Shown in pieces: positions 34,435 through 42,943 of a DNA stretch of 64,000 bases (the stretch's first letter is position 1; every line of letters begins with the position of its first letter). A program made the position numbers and the translations under genes. The DNA lies in NCBI GenBank assembly GCA_965214025.1, contig CBDCAW010000012.1, forward strand, positions 62,001 through 126,000, given 5' to 3'. The DNA comes from Granulosicoccus sp965214025. GTDB lineage: Bacteria; Pseudomonadota; Gammaproteobacteria; Granulosicoccales; Granulosicoccaceae. Under the pieces are notes generated by a model. The model had not been told where the DNA came from and searched no databases. It was given only the letters and a program-made list of their open reading frames with translations.

Positions 34435-34476
34435 CTAGTGCTGGAAGCGCCGTGTGGGCTAGCGCTGGAAGCGCCG
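34412..34476. repeat. 23-bp direct repeats over the end of the phytoene-synthase-like gene
   Basis: The unit GCTGGAAGCGCCGTGTGG plus GCTAG spans 34412-34434, recurs exactly at 34440-34462, and begins a third, truncated copy at 34464. The first copy encodes the last residues (RWKRRVG) and the stop codon. Confidence 0.85.
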
Positions 34477-34524
34477 CCACCCACCGATGAGGGCACGGGC
34501 GCAACGTTGAACTAAGATGACATC

Positions 34525-35319
34525 ATGAATAGCAATTTTCTGTGGAATCCCCTGCCGGCCGCTTACCGCGACTACACCTTGCCGGCAATGGCGCTGAAGG
34601 AGCGCATCGTCGTGATATCCGGTGCCACCGGAGGTCTCGGCACGGCCCTGTCGAAACAGTGCGCACAGGCCGGAGCCACGGTGGTACTCGTGGGCCGTAA
34701 TCTGAAGAAACTCGAGGCACTCTATGATGTGCTCGATGCGTCCGGGCCGGCACAGCCTGCCATCGTGCCGCTGAATCAGGAAACCGCCGTCGAGCACGAT
34801 TACCAGCAGATGAGCGAGATGCTCGCCGAAGAATTCGGCCACCTCGATGCGGTGGTGCACACGGCCGCCTCGCTCGGCACGCTCACGCCCCTGCCCGCGA
34901 TCAGCCAAGCTGAATGGGCAGGCACCATGGCCATCAACCTCACCAGTGCACGCCTGCTCAGCATCGCCTGCCTACCGTTGCTGAAGCAGCAGTCGAATGC
35001 GAGTATCACCTTCACGCTCGATGCCAAGACCAGCGCCTACTGGGGTGCCTACGGCGTGTCGAAGGCAGGCCTCGCCGCGCTGACCACCATGCTGGCTGAC
35101 GAGAACGATGGGCGCAAGGGCGAGGCGGGCCAACCGCTGCTCGCGATCAACGGTATCGATCCCGGCCCCATGCGTACCTCGCTGCGCCGGCGTGCCTTTC
35201 CGGGCGAACTGGAATCTGAATCCCCTTGGCCGGAAGACCGATTGGGGCCGTTCCTGGCTGCCATCAGCCGGTTGGACCCGAATCTCTGCGGGGCCTGCAT
35301 GGGATGGTCCACGTCCTAG
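34525..35319 (+). CDS. YciK-like short-chain dehydrogenase/reductase
   Basis: A 264-residue SDR. The nucleotide-binding TGxxxGxG region reads SGATGGLGTAL, followed by VVLVGRNLKKLEALYD, which suggests NADP preference. Active-site Tyr176 and Lys180 are in WGAYGVSK, but the strand before them (SITFTLDAKTSAYWG) is two residues shorter than in E. coli YciK and lacks the catalytic Ser. INGIDPGPMRTSLRRRAFP matches the YciK-type C-terminal half. The position after ubiG equals that of the Pseudomonas YciK homologue. The substrate is unknown. Confidence 0.85.
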   Translation: MNSNFLWNPLPAAYRDYTLPAMALKERIVVISGATGGLGTALSKQCAQAGATVVLVGRNLKKLEALYDVLDASGPAQPAIVPLNQETAVEHDYQQMSEMLAEEFGHLDAVVHTAASLGTLTPLPAISQAEWAGTMAINLTSARLLSIACLPLLKQQSNASITFTLDAKTSAYWGAYGVSKAGLAALTTMLADENDGRKGEAGQPLLAINGIDPGPMRTSLRRRAFPGELESESPWPEDRLGPFLAAISRLDPNLCGACMGWSTS

Positions 35320-35615
35320 GCCATTTCCCGATCGAAGATGGACGTACCCTGCTCGTCGATAAGCTGACGAGCCTTTTGCACCGAGTGATCGACCGCTGCG
35401 GTGCGGTCCGCGTTGCTGTCTGCCCGGATGAACCTGACCGATTGCCGTGCGCCTTCGTGCTCGCGCTCGATGCTGCCGGCGGTTCGATACTGACCGCCTT
35501 CCGATATCGGCGCAGGCAGGATGGTGAAGCCCTTGTACTCCACCGGATCGGCTGCCGGAGCCGACGCTTTCGTGCCGCTGCCAAAGAGCTTGCCGATGAG
35601 ATCGCCTAAAGCCAT
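35316..35615 (-). CDS. HlyU-family protein
   Basis: A 99-residue protein of the HlyU (PF10115) type: DPVEYKGFTILPAPISEGGQYRTAG, then FIRADSNADRTAAVDHSVQKARQLIDEQG. Members are described as transcriptional activators but many are of unknown role. The ATG at 35615 has AGGA seven bases upstream, and the frame's upstream extension is not conserved. It converges on the SDR gene with a four-base overlap. Confidence 0.85.
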   Translation of the reverse strand: MALGDLIGKLFGSGTKASAPAADPVEYKGFTILPAPISEGGQYRTAGSIEREHEGARQSVRFIRADSNADRTAAVDHSVQKARQLIDEQGTSIFDREMA

Positions 35616-35667
35616 GTGTGTTCCTGGTGATGGTGCATGGGCGATCTGCGAATGCCCGATACCTGGC

Positions 35668-36291
35668 CTACCCGAACAGGCGGCTCCAGATACTACGCGG
35701 CAAGGAATCACGGCACTGACGATACTGTGCGGCATACCGCTCTGAACGCGTATGCACTGCAGAGGCCAGCACGCTCAACCACGGTTTGCCCAGATGCGAC
35801 TGACGAGCGAAGCCCGTCGGGCCCTCATGATAATTGATGTACAGGCTGAACGTGTCGTCGGGGCGCACACCGTTGCGCGCGACTGCCATGGCAAGGTACC
35901 AGTGCACGAAGTCCGTGGCATCGGCGAAGTTGTCACGCACTCGCCAGTATTCGCCCGTGTCGTCGATGTATTCGCGCCAGGTCGTGTTGATGGCCTGTGC
36001 AAAACCGTAGGCGGAACTGGGCCGGCGCCACGGGATGAAACCGAGCAGCCAGCGTCGCGCCGGTCTCGCCTGGCTGCGAAACGCAGATTCCTGGTAGATG
36101 AAGGCCATCGGTATATGCATCGAGGTACCCCATTTCTCTTCGGCGTCCAGCGCCACCTGATGCCAGCCACGCTTCTCGGTGAATATCGAACAGACATCGT
36201 CCGGTCGTGAAGGCGGACCACTCGCGCAACCTGTGACCAGCAGCAGGAGAACCAGGCAAGCGCCGGCGGATCGCATGTGGAGTCGATACAT
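35668..36291 (-). CDS. Lytic transglycosylase-like lipoprotein (SLT fold)
   Basis: A 207-residue lipoprotein. The signal LLLLVTGC at about residues 15-22 has a lipobox Cys. The SLT-type fold shows AFIYQESAFRSQARP (Glu would be the catalytic acid), SAYGFAQAINTTW and LYINYHEGPTGF. It probably cleaves or remodels peptidoglycan at the inner face of the outer membrane. The ATG at 36291 is chosen; 36276 is possible. It is transcribed divergently from the next lipoprotein. Confidence 0.82.
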   Translation of the reverse strand: MYRLHMRSAGACLVLLLLVTGCASGPPSRPDDVCSIFTEKRGWHQVALDAEEKWGTSMHIPMAFIYQESAFRSQARPARRWLLGFIPWRRPSSAYGFAQAINTTWREYIDDTGEYWRVRDNFADATDFVHWYLAMAVARNGVRPDDTFSLYINYHEGPTGFARQSHLGKPWLSVLASAVHTRSERYAAQYRQCRDSLPRSIWSRLFG

Positions 36292-36439
36292 GAATGTCAG
36301 GTCCGGCAGGGCTGCAAAGTGGGCCGTTGGGTGCAGGAGGAATGTGAGCCAGTTGTGATCGAATGCGAACGAAGTGGTTGCAAGGCGGGAATGCCGGGCA
36401 ACGGAATCACGGGCGGCCTGGAAATTGCGACGCGCAACA

Positions 36440-37246
36440 ATGACCCGCAAGCTTCCGGCGAAACTGCCCATGGCCCGCAAGATCTTCCTTTCGCCGCTCC
36501 TCGCCCTGATGCTCGCGGGCGGTTGCGCGACTACCGACAGCATACCGGACGACTCGCGAAGTGCCGATGGCAAGAGCCGCGAGGCCACTACCGAGACGGG
36601 CTCCTCGAACCAGGACCGATCGGACTCATCGACCGCTGCCCTCACCGGCTCGTCGAAGACTGCCCTGGCGGGTAGGGTACCGGCCAGCCGCGAGGATGAG
36701 GCGCCGGCTGCCGATGCACAACCTGCCCCCGAACTCATCAATCGTCTGCCCGAAGCACTCGGCTCGTTCGACTACGCCGGTTACAGGTACTTCACGCAGT
36801 CCGAAGCGGGCTTCTCCGTACGCTACCAGAACCCGCGCAAAAAGCGCTCGGCGGACGTCTACGTCTACCCGGTGGCCAGGGAGAACCTGTCGCTGGAACA
36901 CAGTCAGTTGGTCATGGGCTCGACCCGGGCCTCCTTGCAAGCGATCGGCAAGGCCGTATCGCAAGGGCTCTACGCGAACTTCACGGTGCTCGGCGCTGCC
37001 ACTCAGGCACTGGGAACTCGCACGGTGGCACGGGTGAAGACCACCTATCTGCAGGACAACCTCGCCTCTTACAGCCTGCTGTACCAGACCGAGTTCAAAG
37101 GTACCCTGGTGAAGATCCGCATCAACATGCCCGATAACGAATACAACCGCAGCAGTACCGAGTGGGATCAGTTCGCGCTGCGAATCTTCGATCTGGTGAT
37201 CGCCGAGGAGCGATCGGAGCGGCATGCCGCAGCGAGCGGCGTCTGA
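36440..37246 (+). CDS. Lipoprotein of unknown function
   Basis: A 268-residue protein with a lipoprotein signal (KIFLSPLLALMLAGGCATT), a Ser/Asp-rich low-complexity linker to about residue 85, and a folded C-terminal part starting LPEALGSFDYAGYRYF. The part with RSADVYVYPV and LLYQTEFKGTLVKIRINMP looks like a beta-rich periplasmic domain. I do not recognise the family. The ATG at 36440 is chosen; 36470 would also keep the signal peptide. Confidence 0.7.
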   Translation: MTRKLPAKLPMARKIFLSPLLALMLAGGCATTDSIPDDSRSADGKSREATTETGSSNQDRSDSSTAALTGSSKTALAGRVPASREDEAPAADAQPAPELINRLPEALGSFDYAGYRYFTQSEAGFSVRYQNPRKKRSADVYVYPVARENLSLEHSQLVMGSTRASLQAIGKAVSQGLYANFTVLGAATQALGTRTVARVKTTYLQDNLASYSLLYQTEFKGTLVKIRINMPDNEYNRSSTEWDQFALRIFDLVIAEERSERHAAASGV

Positions 37247-37304
37247 TCAGGCAAGCTGTGCATCCCCAGGACGGCGTCGAACTCCGCAACAGGAGCGACG
37301 GGTA

Positions 37305-38216
37305 CTACCCCGGAAAGTACGTTTCCAGCTCACTGCACGTGAGCACGAATACACCGTAACCGCCGGCCTCGAACTCCAGCCACTGGAAGGGCACGTCGGG
37401 AAAGGCCGCTTCGAGCGCCGGTGCGCTGTTGCCGACCTCCACGACAAGAAGCCCTCGCGGCGTCAGGTATTGCGCCGCTTCGACGAGTATCTGCCTGACG
37501 ATGTCGAGACCGTCATCGCCGGCTGCCAGTGCCATCGAGGGCTCATGGGAAAACTCGACGCTCAATGCGTTCATGTCATCGGCATCGACGTACGGCGGGT
37601 TGCTGACGATGAGGTCGTAACGCCCGACCGCCGGCTCGAACAGAGACCCTTCAAGCAGTTTCACGCGTTCGCCGAGCGCATGCCGAAGCACGTTCTCGCG
37701 CGCCAGGCTCAACGCTTCACTCGATAGGTCGCTCGCATCGACGCGGGCATCCGGCCGTGCGATGGCACAGGCAATGGCGATCGCCCCCCCACCCGTACAC
37801 AGGTCCAGCATGCGCAATTCAGAGGTAGCCGGAAGCAGGCCGTGGAAATCGTCGATGATCCACTCGGCTAGCGGCGAGCGAGGCACCAGCGCCCGCGCAT
37901 CGCTGATGAACTCGAGACCTGCGAACCAGGCCCTGCCGGTGATGAAGGCAACTGGCTCGCGGTCGCGAATTCGTCGGATGAGCGCCACGTTGCAGCGCGC
38001 CGTGTCGCGTGAATCGAGACGGCGGGTGTAGTCCGGAGCCGCCAATGGCGACAGGCCCAAGGTAGCGAGCAATAGCCAGTGGGCTTCGTCCATCGCAGTG
38101 TCGGTCCCGTGAGCGAACACCAGAGCGTGTGCCACGAACGCCTCGGCAACAGTGCGCACAGCCTCACCCAGCGTGAGCCCGGTGGGCAGTAATTCATCGT
38201 CGCTTGCTGTGATCAC
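37305..38216 (-). CDS. prmB: Ribosomal protein L3 glutamine methyltransferase
   Basis: PrmB methylates a Gln side chain of ribosomal protein L3. The 303-residue protein has the N-terminal helical domain (FAHGTDTAMDEAHWLLL), FISDARALVPRSPLAEWI, SAM motif LDLCTGGGAIAIACA and the catalytic NPPYVDADDM. HGTD and VPRSP are PrmB rather than PrmC wording. The GTG at 38216 fits the family start; the frame extends further with a TTG at 38273. Confidence 0.95.
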   Translation of the reverse strand: MITASDDELLPTGLTLGEAVRTVAEAFVAHALVFAHGTDTAMDEAHWLLLATLGLSPLAAPDYTRRLDSRDTARCNVALIRRIRDREPVAFITGRAWFAGLEFISDARALVPRSPLAEWIIDDFHGLLPATSELRMLDLCTGGGAIAIACAIARPDARVDASDLSSEALSLARENVLRHALGERVKLLEGSLFEPAVGRYDLIVSNPPYVDADDMNALSVEFSHEPSMALAAGDDGLDIVRQILVEAAQYLTPRGLLVVEVGNSAPALEAAFPDVPFQWLEFEAGGYGVFVLTCSELETYFPG

Positions 38217-38330
38217 GTATGAACTCTGGCTACTCAGTCGGGTCGCAGCATAGCCGATCCATCTTTCGCGCAAGCCTTTATACTACGCATCCGCCTCCTC
38301 ATACTTTTCAATCCCACCTGACTCTGCCTC

Positions 38331-39041
38331 ATGAGATCGACTCGCGACACCGCCAACGACAAACCGCCACTCACTCGCTGGCTAGTGTGGTGCGGGATCG
38401 CACTGGTAGCGCTGCTCGCCGGGCTCTATGCCGGAACGATGACGTCCACGACCACGGCAGACTCCGCACAGAACGTCACGGATAGTGCCGAATTGGCGAA
38501 GGTGCAGAAGCAGTTGGTGAATACCCGCGTGCTGCCGGAAGATTTCAAGCGTCTACCCGATTTCGACCTGGTCGACGGCAGTGGCGAGGCGATAACCGCC
38601 GATTTTCTCGATGAGCGCTGGACGATGCTTTTCTTCGGTTTCACCCACTGCCCTGACGTGTGCCCGATAACGCTATCGGCCATGAAGGGCGTGAAGCAAA
38701 GGCTCGAGAAGCTGCAGGCAGAACCGTTGCAGGTTGCCTTCGTCTCGGTGGACCCGAAGCGCGATACGCCGGACGTCATGGGCCGTTACGTGAAGTTCTT
38801 CGATGACGACTTCATCGGTATTACCGGTGAGCTGAACGATGTGCATGCACTGACCAGCGAGCTGGGTATCGTCGCCGCCTTCACCGCCAATGAAGATGCT
38901 CCGGAGAACTACACCGTCGACCATACCGCCTCGATGCTGTTGGTGGATCCTCAGCGCCGGGTAAGAGCCAAGTTCAATGCACCACATGAAGTGGATTCGA
39001 TCGTGGCCGACTACCAGACCCTGCTTGCGGCTTTCAATTGA
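38331..39041 (+). CDS. SCO1/SenC-family copper protein
   Basis: A 236-residue membrane-anchored thioredoxin-fold protein. A helix at residues 19-36 (VWCGIALVALLAGLYAG) anchors it facing the periplasm. The copper site is complete: Cys107 and Cys111 in FGFTHCPDVCP and His198 in VDHTAS. SCO proteins deliver copper to the Cu-A site of cytochrome oxidase. Fifty-eight bases downstream is a PCuAC chaperone, the usual partner. Confidence 0.95.
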   Translation: MRSTRDTANDKPPLTRWLVWCGIALVALLAGLYAGTMTSTTTADSAQNVTDSAELAKVQKQLVNTRVLPEDFKRLPDFDLVDGSGEAITADFLDERWTMLFFGFTHCPDVCPITLSAMKGVKQRLEKLQAEPLQVAFVSVDPKRDTPDVMGRYVKFFDDDFIGITGELNDVHALTSELGIVAAFTANEDAPENYTVDHTASMLLVDPQRRVRAKFNAPHEVDSIVADYQTLLAAFN

Positions 39042-39099
39042 CGCGATGCAGGCTTGCTCGATACTTGTCTTTCAAACCCACCGAAACTTTTTCCTGTCA

Positions 39100-39717
39100 A
39101 TGAATAACAACATATCCTTCCGTCGCGGCACGCTGCTTGGCCTGCTGTTCGCTTGCTCGCCACTGCTTCATGCCGAGCTGCCCTTGATCACCGATGCCAG
39201 GGTGCCTGCCACGCCACCCGGTGCAAAGGTTGCAGCCGGTTATCTCACGGTGACCAATTCAGCAGATGAACCCTTGATTCTGGAGAGCGTATCCAGCACA
39301 TCGGTGCCCAAGGTGGAACTGCACCTCACCGAGATCAAGAACGATGTCGCTTCCATGACGGAGCAGGACGAGATCACCATACCGGCGGGTGAAACGCTGG
39401 CTTTTTCCCACGGCGGTTATCACCTGATGCTGATGAACCTCGAAGAGTCTCTCATGGCCGGCGATGTGATCGACCTGACGCTGCAGACCAGTGCCGGCGA
39501 AGTCGAGCTGTCCATGCCGGTGATCGAACCCGACATGCCGGGCTCGGACTCGGAGATGGGGATGGAAATGGAGGAAATGGATATGGAAGAGATGGAAGAG
39601 ATGGATGAAATGGACATGCAAGAGATGCAGGAAGAGGGCATGGAGTCGCCTGAGGACGGCATGAGTGATGATGCCGATGCGATGAAAGGTGACGACCACG
39701 ACGCCATGGGGAATTGA
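39100..39717 (+). CDS. PCu(A)C periplasmic copper chaperone with Met-rich tail
   Basis: A 205-residue exported protein (signal to about residue 25, ending LLHA). The PCuAC copper signature is exact: His75, ten residues, Met86, 21 residues, His108, x, Met110. After the domain ends at about residue 145 an extra tail of some 60 residues follows, built from Met, Glu and Asp (MEMEEMDMEEMEEMDEMDM). Met-rich segments bind Cu(I), so the tail may be an added store. It passes copper to cytochrome oxidase assembly with the SCO protein upstream. Confidence 0.93.
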   Translation: MNNNISFRRGTLLGLLFACSPLLHAELPLITDARVPATPPGAKVAAGYLTVTNSADEPLILESVSSTSVPKVELHLTEIKNDVASMTEQDEITIPAGETLAFSHGGYHLMLMNLEESLMAGDVIDLTLQTSAGEVELSMPVIEPDMPGSDSEMGMEMEEMDMEEMEEMDEMDMQEMQEEGMESPEDGMSDDADAMKGDDHDAMGN

Positions 39718-39763
39718 ACACCGTGCCTGCTGCCATCATTCCCGTACCGGTACACCGGCAGCC

Positions 39764-40639
39764 TTGAAAGCGAGCCTCGGTGATCGTCTGAGGTCACTGC
39801 CGCTGTACCTGCTGCCGCACCATGCCATTTCGCGGCTCGTGTTCTGGTTGACCCGGCGTCGCTCCCGGCTGACGCCCGTGGTGATTCGCTGGTTCATCAG
39901 GCAGTTCAACGTCGATATGGAAGACGCGGCAGCGCCCGGCATCGAGAGCTACGCAACGTTCAACGAGTTCTTCACGCGTGCGCTACGCGATGGTGCTCGC
40001 ACCATCGCTCCCGGTCCTGCCGTACTGGCAAGCCCGGCAGACGGTACCGTTTCGGCTCACGGCCCGATCGAGCACGGCAGGATCTTCCAGGCGAAAGGCC
40101 ACGACTATTCCCTGGAACGGCTGCTCGGTGGCGACCGTGCAGCTGCCACACGGCTCGGCAACGGCAACTTCGTCACGATCTACCTGTCGCCGCGCGACTA
40201 CCATCGCCTGCATATGCCCTTGACCGGAACCTTGCTCAGCCAGGCCCACGTACCCGGCCGCCTGTTCGGCGTGGCACCCCACATAGTACGCACCGTGCCG
40301 TCGTTGTTCGCTCGCAACGAGCGGGTGGTCGCACAGTTCGAGACCGAAGCCGGGCTGATGGCTCTGGTGCTCGTCGGAGCGATCAACGTGGCTGCCATCG
40401 AAACGGTCTGGCATGGGCTGATCACTCCGCCACAGGGCAAGACCATACAACGCTCGAACTACACAGGCGAACGTGCCATCACGCTTGAAAAAGGTCAGGA
40501 GATGGGACGTTTCAACATGGGTTCGACGATCGTCGTGTTGCTGGAGAAACCGGTGCAATGGCGTGATGACGTGGCGTCCGGCCTGCCCTTGAGAATGGGC
40601 GAACAGCTTGCTGGAGGGCTTGCCGAAGTGCAGGCGTGA
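39764..40639 (+). CDS. psd: Phosphatidylserine decarboxylase
   Basis: A membrane-associated pyruvoyl enzyme making phosphatidylethanolamine. The 291-residue protein has YATFNEFFTRALRDGAR, SPADGTVS, the His motif YLSPRDYHRLHMP and FARNERV. The self-cleavage site is MGST in EMGRFNMGSTIV, a variant of the common LGST; cleavage would be before the Ser. The start is uncertain: TTG at 39764 matches the family length, while a GTG at 39689 would overlap the PCuAC gene by 29 bp. Neither has a good ribosome site. Confidence 0.9.
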   Translation: MKASLGDRLRSLPLYLLPHHAISRLVFWLTRRRSRLTPVVIRWFIRQFNVDMEDAAAPGIESYATFNEFFTRALRDGARTIAPGPAVLASPADGTVSAHGPIEHGRIFQAKGHDYSLERLLGGDRAAATRLGNGNFVTIYLSPRDYHRLHMPLTGTLLSQAHVPGRLFGVAPHIVRTVPSLFARNERVVAQFETEAGLMALVLVGAINVAAIETVWHGLITPPQGKTIQRSNYTGERAITLEKGQEMGRFNMGSTIVVLLEKPVQWRDDVASGLPLRMGEQLAGGLAEVQA

Positions 40640-40681
40640 GCCACGCTCGTCAGGGGGAATCGCGAAGTATGGTGCGTGGCC

Positions 40682-41125
40682 CTAGCCTGACAACGAACCC
40701 GGCAGGCCGCGCACGGCGAGATAGCTTGCGGCGTCTTCGGCATCGTCTTCGAACCAACGTTGCGCGCTGCCCAGCCGAAAGCTGTAGCCCCAGGCATCCA
40801 TGTCGGCCAGCATGCGCGCCCGACCCATGCCCGGTACCTGTTCGCTGAGAAGAATCTGCAGGTAGCACACGGCATCTTCTTCCGCAGCTGTACCCTTGGC
40901 ATCGGTGTGCAACACCGCACGCCGTTCTTCAGACATCAACAACCAGTGGCAGGCTTCATGGAGCACCGAGTGAACCGGTGTGTCGGTTCTGAGGAACAAG
41001 TGGTGGCCGATCAACCCGGCTTCGTCATCGCCCCAGTGGCTACCGGGAATGGGCTCTCCAGGGTCAACCTCCACCAGTATCAACCCCTGCGGACTCAGCA
41101 GGGCTGTAAGATCGTCGCGCGCCAT
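40682..41125 (-). CDS. HExxH metalloprotein next to epmA, unknown function
   Basis: A 147-residue soluble protein with SVLHEACHWLLMSEERR and, about 20 residues on, EEDAVCYLQILL. HExxHW plus a later Glu would make a zinc or iron site. It is the third gene of efp-epmA and starts 34 bases after the epmA stop. EpmC, the EF-P hydroxylase, also has an HExxHW motif, so a related role in EF-P modification is a hypothesis, but overall length and sequence differ. A peptidase role is the alternative. Confidence 0.65.
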   Translation of the reverse strand: MARDDLTALLSPQGLILVEVDPGEPIPGSHWGDDEAGLIGHHLFLRTDTPVHSVLHEACHWLLMSEERRAVLHTDAKGTAAEEDAVCYLQILLSEQVPGMGRARMLADMDAWGYSFRLGSAQRWFEDDAEDAASYLAVRGLPGSLSG

Positions 41126-41159
41126 ATCGGCTACGCGCAGTACCGATTCTTCGCAGGTT

Positions 41160-42146
41160 TCAGGCACGTGCCTGCCCGAACGCCAGTACATCCTCGATGC
41201 GATCGGCCCCACTGAGCATCATGAGCAGGCGCTCGACACCGAGTGCCACGCCTGCACAATCGGGCAGCCCTGCGTCAAGCGCCTGCAACAGATGTTCATC
41301 GATCGGTACCGGTGGCTTTCCATGCCGGTGCCGAGCTTGCAGATCAGCCTCGAAACGCCGCCGCTGCTCGGCGGCATCGCTCAGCTCGTGGAAGCCGTTG
41401 GCCAGTTCAAGCGTGCCGAAGTACAATTCGAAGCGCTCGGCACCCTGCCCGTCGGGCGCCAGCCGAGACAAGGCCGCCTGACTCGCCGGATAGTCCGTGA
41501 TGAAGGTGGCCCGATCCGTCGCGAGCGTCGGCAACACGAACTCGTCCATCAGCAGGTCGAGCGCGGCATCGGTATCGTCACCGATCGATGCCGGCCAGGA
41601 TCTTCCGTGATCGAGAAAGTACGATTCTATGGTGGCCACCTCGATATTCCTGGCCTGCAGCGAAGTGGCAGCCTGCACGGCAGCGGCGTAGGGCACGATC
41701 GACGCCGACACCCAAGGCTTGCCGAGCACAGCGAACACCGATGCCAGCAAACTCTCCACGTCCGCCATCAGCTGGCGATGATCGAGTCCGGTGCGATACC
41801 ACTCCAGCATCGTGAACTCTATATTGTGGTACCGCCCCGCCTCACCGGCACGGAACACGGTGCACAGCTGGTAGATATCGGTGCCGTAGGCCGCCAGCAG
41901 GCGCTTCATCGGAAATTCGGGCGATGTGTGAAGGTAGGCGGGCGCGGTGCCGGGCGACGCCGACATTCCCTGCGGCTCCAACCGGCAGCTGTGTACATGC
42001 GGGTCGGTGGCCGCAGCCGTCGACAGATGTGGGGTGACCACCTCCAACACATCGTGCCGCTCGAACCAGCGCCGGATCTCGGTACGTACGATGGCTCCCA
42101 GGCGCAGCGCCGCCAATGAGGCGGACGGCTGCCACGGCTCAGACAT
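41160..42146 (-). CDS. epmA: EF-P--(R)-beta-lysine ligase
   Basis: EpmA is a paralogue of class II lysyl-tRNA synthetase without the anticodon domain that attaches beta-lysine to EF-P. The 328-residue protein has the class II motifs: VLEVVTPHLSTAAATDPH, YLHTSPEFPMKRLL (motif 2 region), VFRAGEAGRYHNIEFTMLEWYR and the C-terminal GVALGVERLLMML. It lies 36 bp after efp on the same strand. EpmB, the lysine 2,3-aminomutase, is expected elsewhere in the genome. Confidence 0.96.
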   Translation of the reverse strand: MSEPWQPSASLAALRLGAIVRTEIRRWFERHDVLEVVTPHLSTAAATDPHVHSCRLEPQGMSASPGTAPAYLHTSPEFPMKRLLAAYGTDIYQLCTVFRAGEAGRYHNIEFTMLEWYRTGLDHRQLMADVESLLASVFAVLGKPWVSASIVPYAAAVQAATSLQARNIEVATIESYFLDHGRSWPASIGDDTDAALDLLMDEFVLPTLATDRATFITDYPASQAALSRLAPDGQGAERFELYFGTLELANGFHELSDAAEQRRRFEADLQARHRHGKPPVPIDEHLLQALDAGLPDCAGVALGVERLLMMLSGADRIEDVLAFGQARA

Positions 42147-42182
42147 CGGCCGACGTTCGCGCCTGCCGGTGCCGGCCTGTTG

Positions 42183-42749
42183 TCACTTGACGCGTGATAC
42201 GTAATCGCCGGTGCGGGTGTCGATGCGAATCTTCTCACCCTCTTCGATGAACAGAGGCACCTTGACGACCGCGCCGGTCTCCATGTACGCCGGCTTCGTG
42301 CCACCGGTAGCGGTGTCGCCACGCAGGCCCGGATCGGTTTCCTTGATGACCATTTCGACGAAATTCGGCGGTGTGACCGCCATCGGCTGCCCGTTGTACA
42401 GGGTTACCTCACAGATCGCCTCATCCATCAACCACAGGTGACTGTCGCCGACGGCTATCTTGTCGGCCGCGAGCTGCTCGAAGCTTTCAGGATCCATGAA
42501 GTGCCAGTATTCGCCGTCCGCATACAGGAACTGCATCTGCGTATCCATGACGTCGGCCGACTCCACCGTATCGCCGGACTTGAAGGTGCGCTCCACCGTG
42601 CGGCCGGTCTTGAGATTCTTCACGCGGGTGCGCGTGAACGCCTGCCCCTTGCCCGGCTTGACGAACTCGTTGGACACGATGGTGTGCGGGTCGCCATCGA
42701 GCATGATCTTCAGCCCGCCCTTAAATTCGTTCGTGTTGTGGTTCGCCAT
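42183..42749 (-). CDS. efp: Elongation factor P
   Basis: EF-P rescues ribosomes at proline stretches. The 188-residue protein begins MANHNTNEFKGGLKIMLDG and has the modified loop VKPGKGQAF with Lys34 at the tip, the lysylation site of EpmA-type species. NGQPMAVTPPNFVEM and the C-terminal RIDTRTGDYVSRVK complete the three domains. It heads an efp-epmA-HExxH operon. Confidence 0.98.
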   Translation of the reverse strand: MANHNTNEFKGGLKIMLDGDPHTIVSNEFVKPGKGQAFTRTRVKNLKTGRTVERTFKSGDTVESADVMDTQMQFLYADGEYWHFMDPESFEQLAADKIAVGDSHLWLMDEAICEVTLYNGQPMAVTPPNFVEMVIKETDPGLRGDTATGGTKPAYMETGAVVKVPLFIEEGEKIRIDTRTGDYVSRVK

Positions 42750-42943
42750 GAGTACCGTCGATACGCCTGTGCAGGATGCCAGCGCGCCATTATACGGGCC
42801 ACGACAGGACAGGGTTCGCCTTCAGTGCAATCGTAGGCTCGGGCTCACGTGCGCGCGTCTGCCCACCCCGGTACGAGTGCCGTCTGACGTCGGCACACCC
42901 ACCTGCGCACACCCACCCGCCCTGCGCCCCTGGCAGGTCTGGC

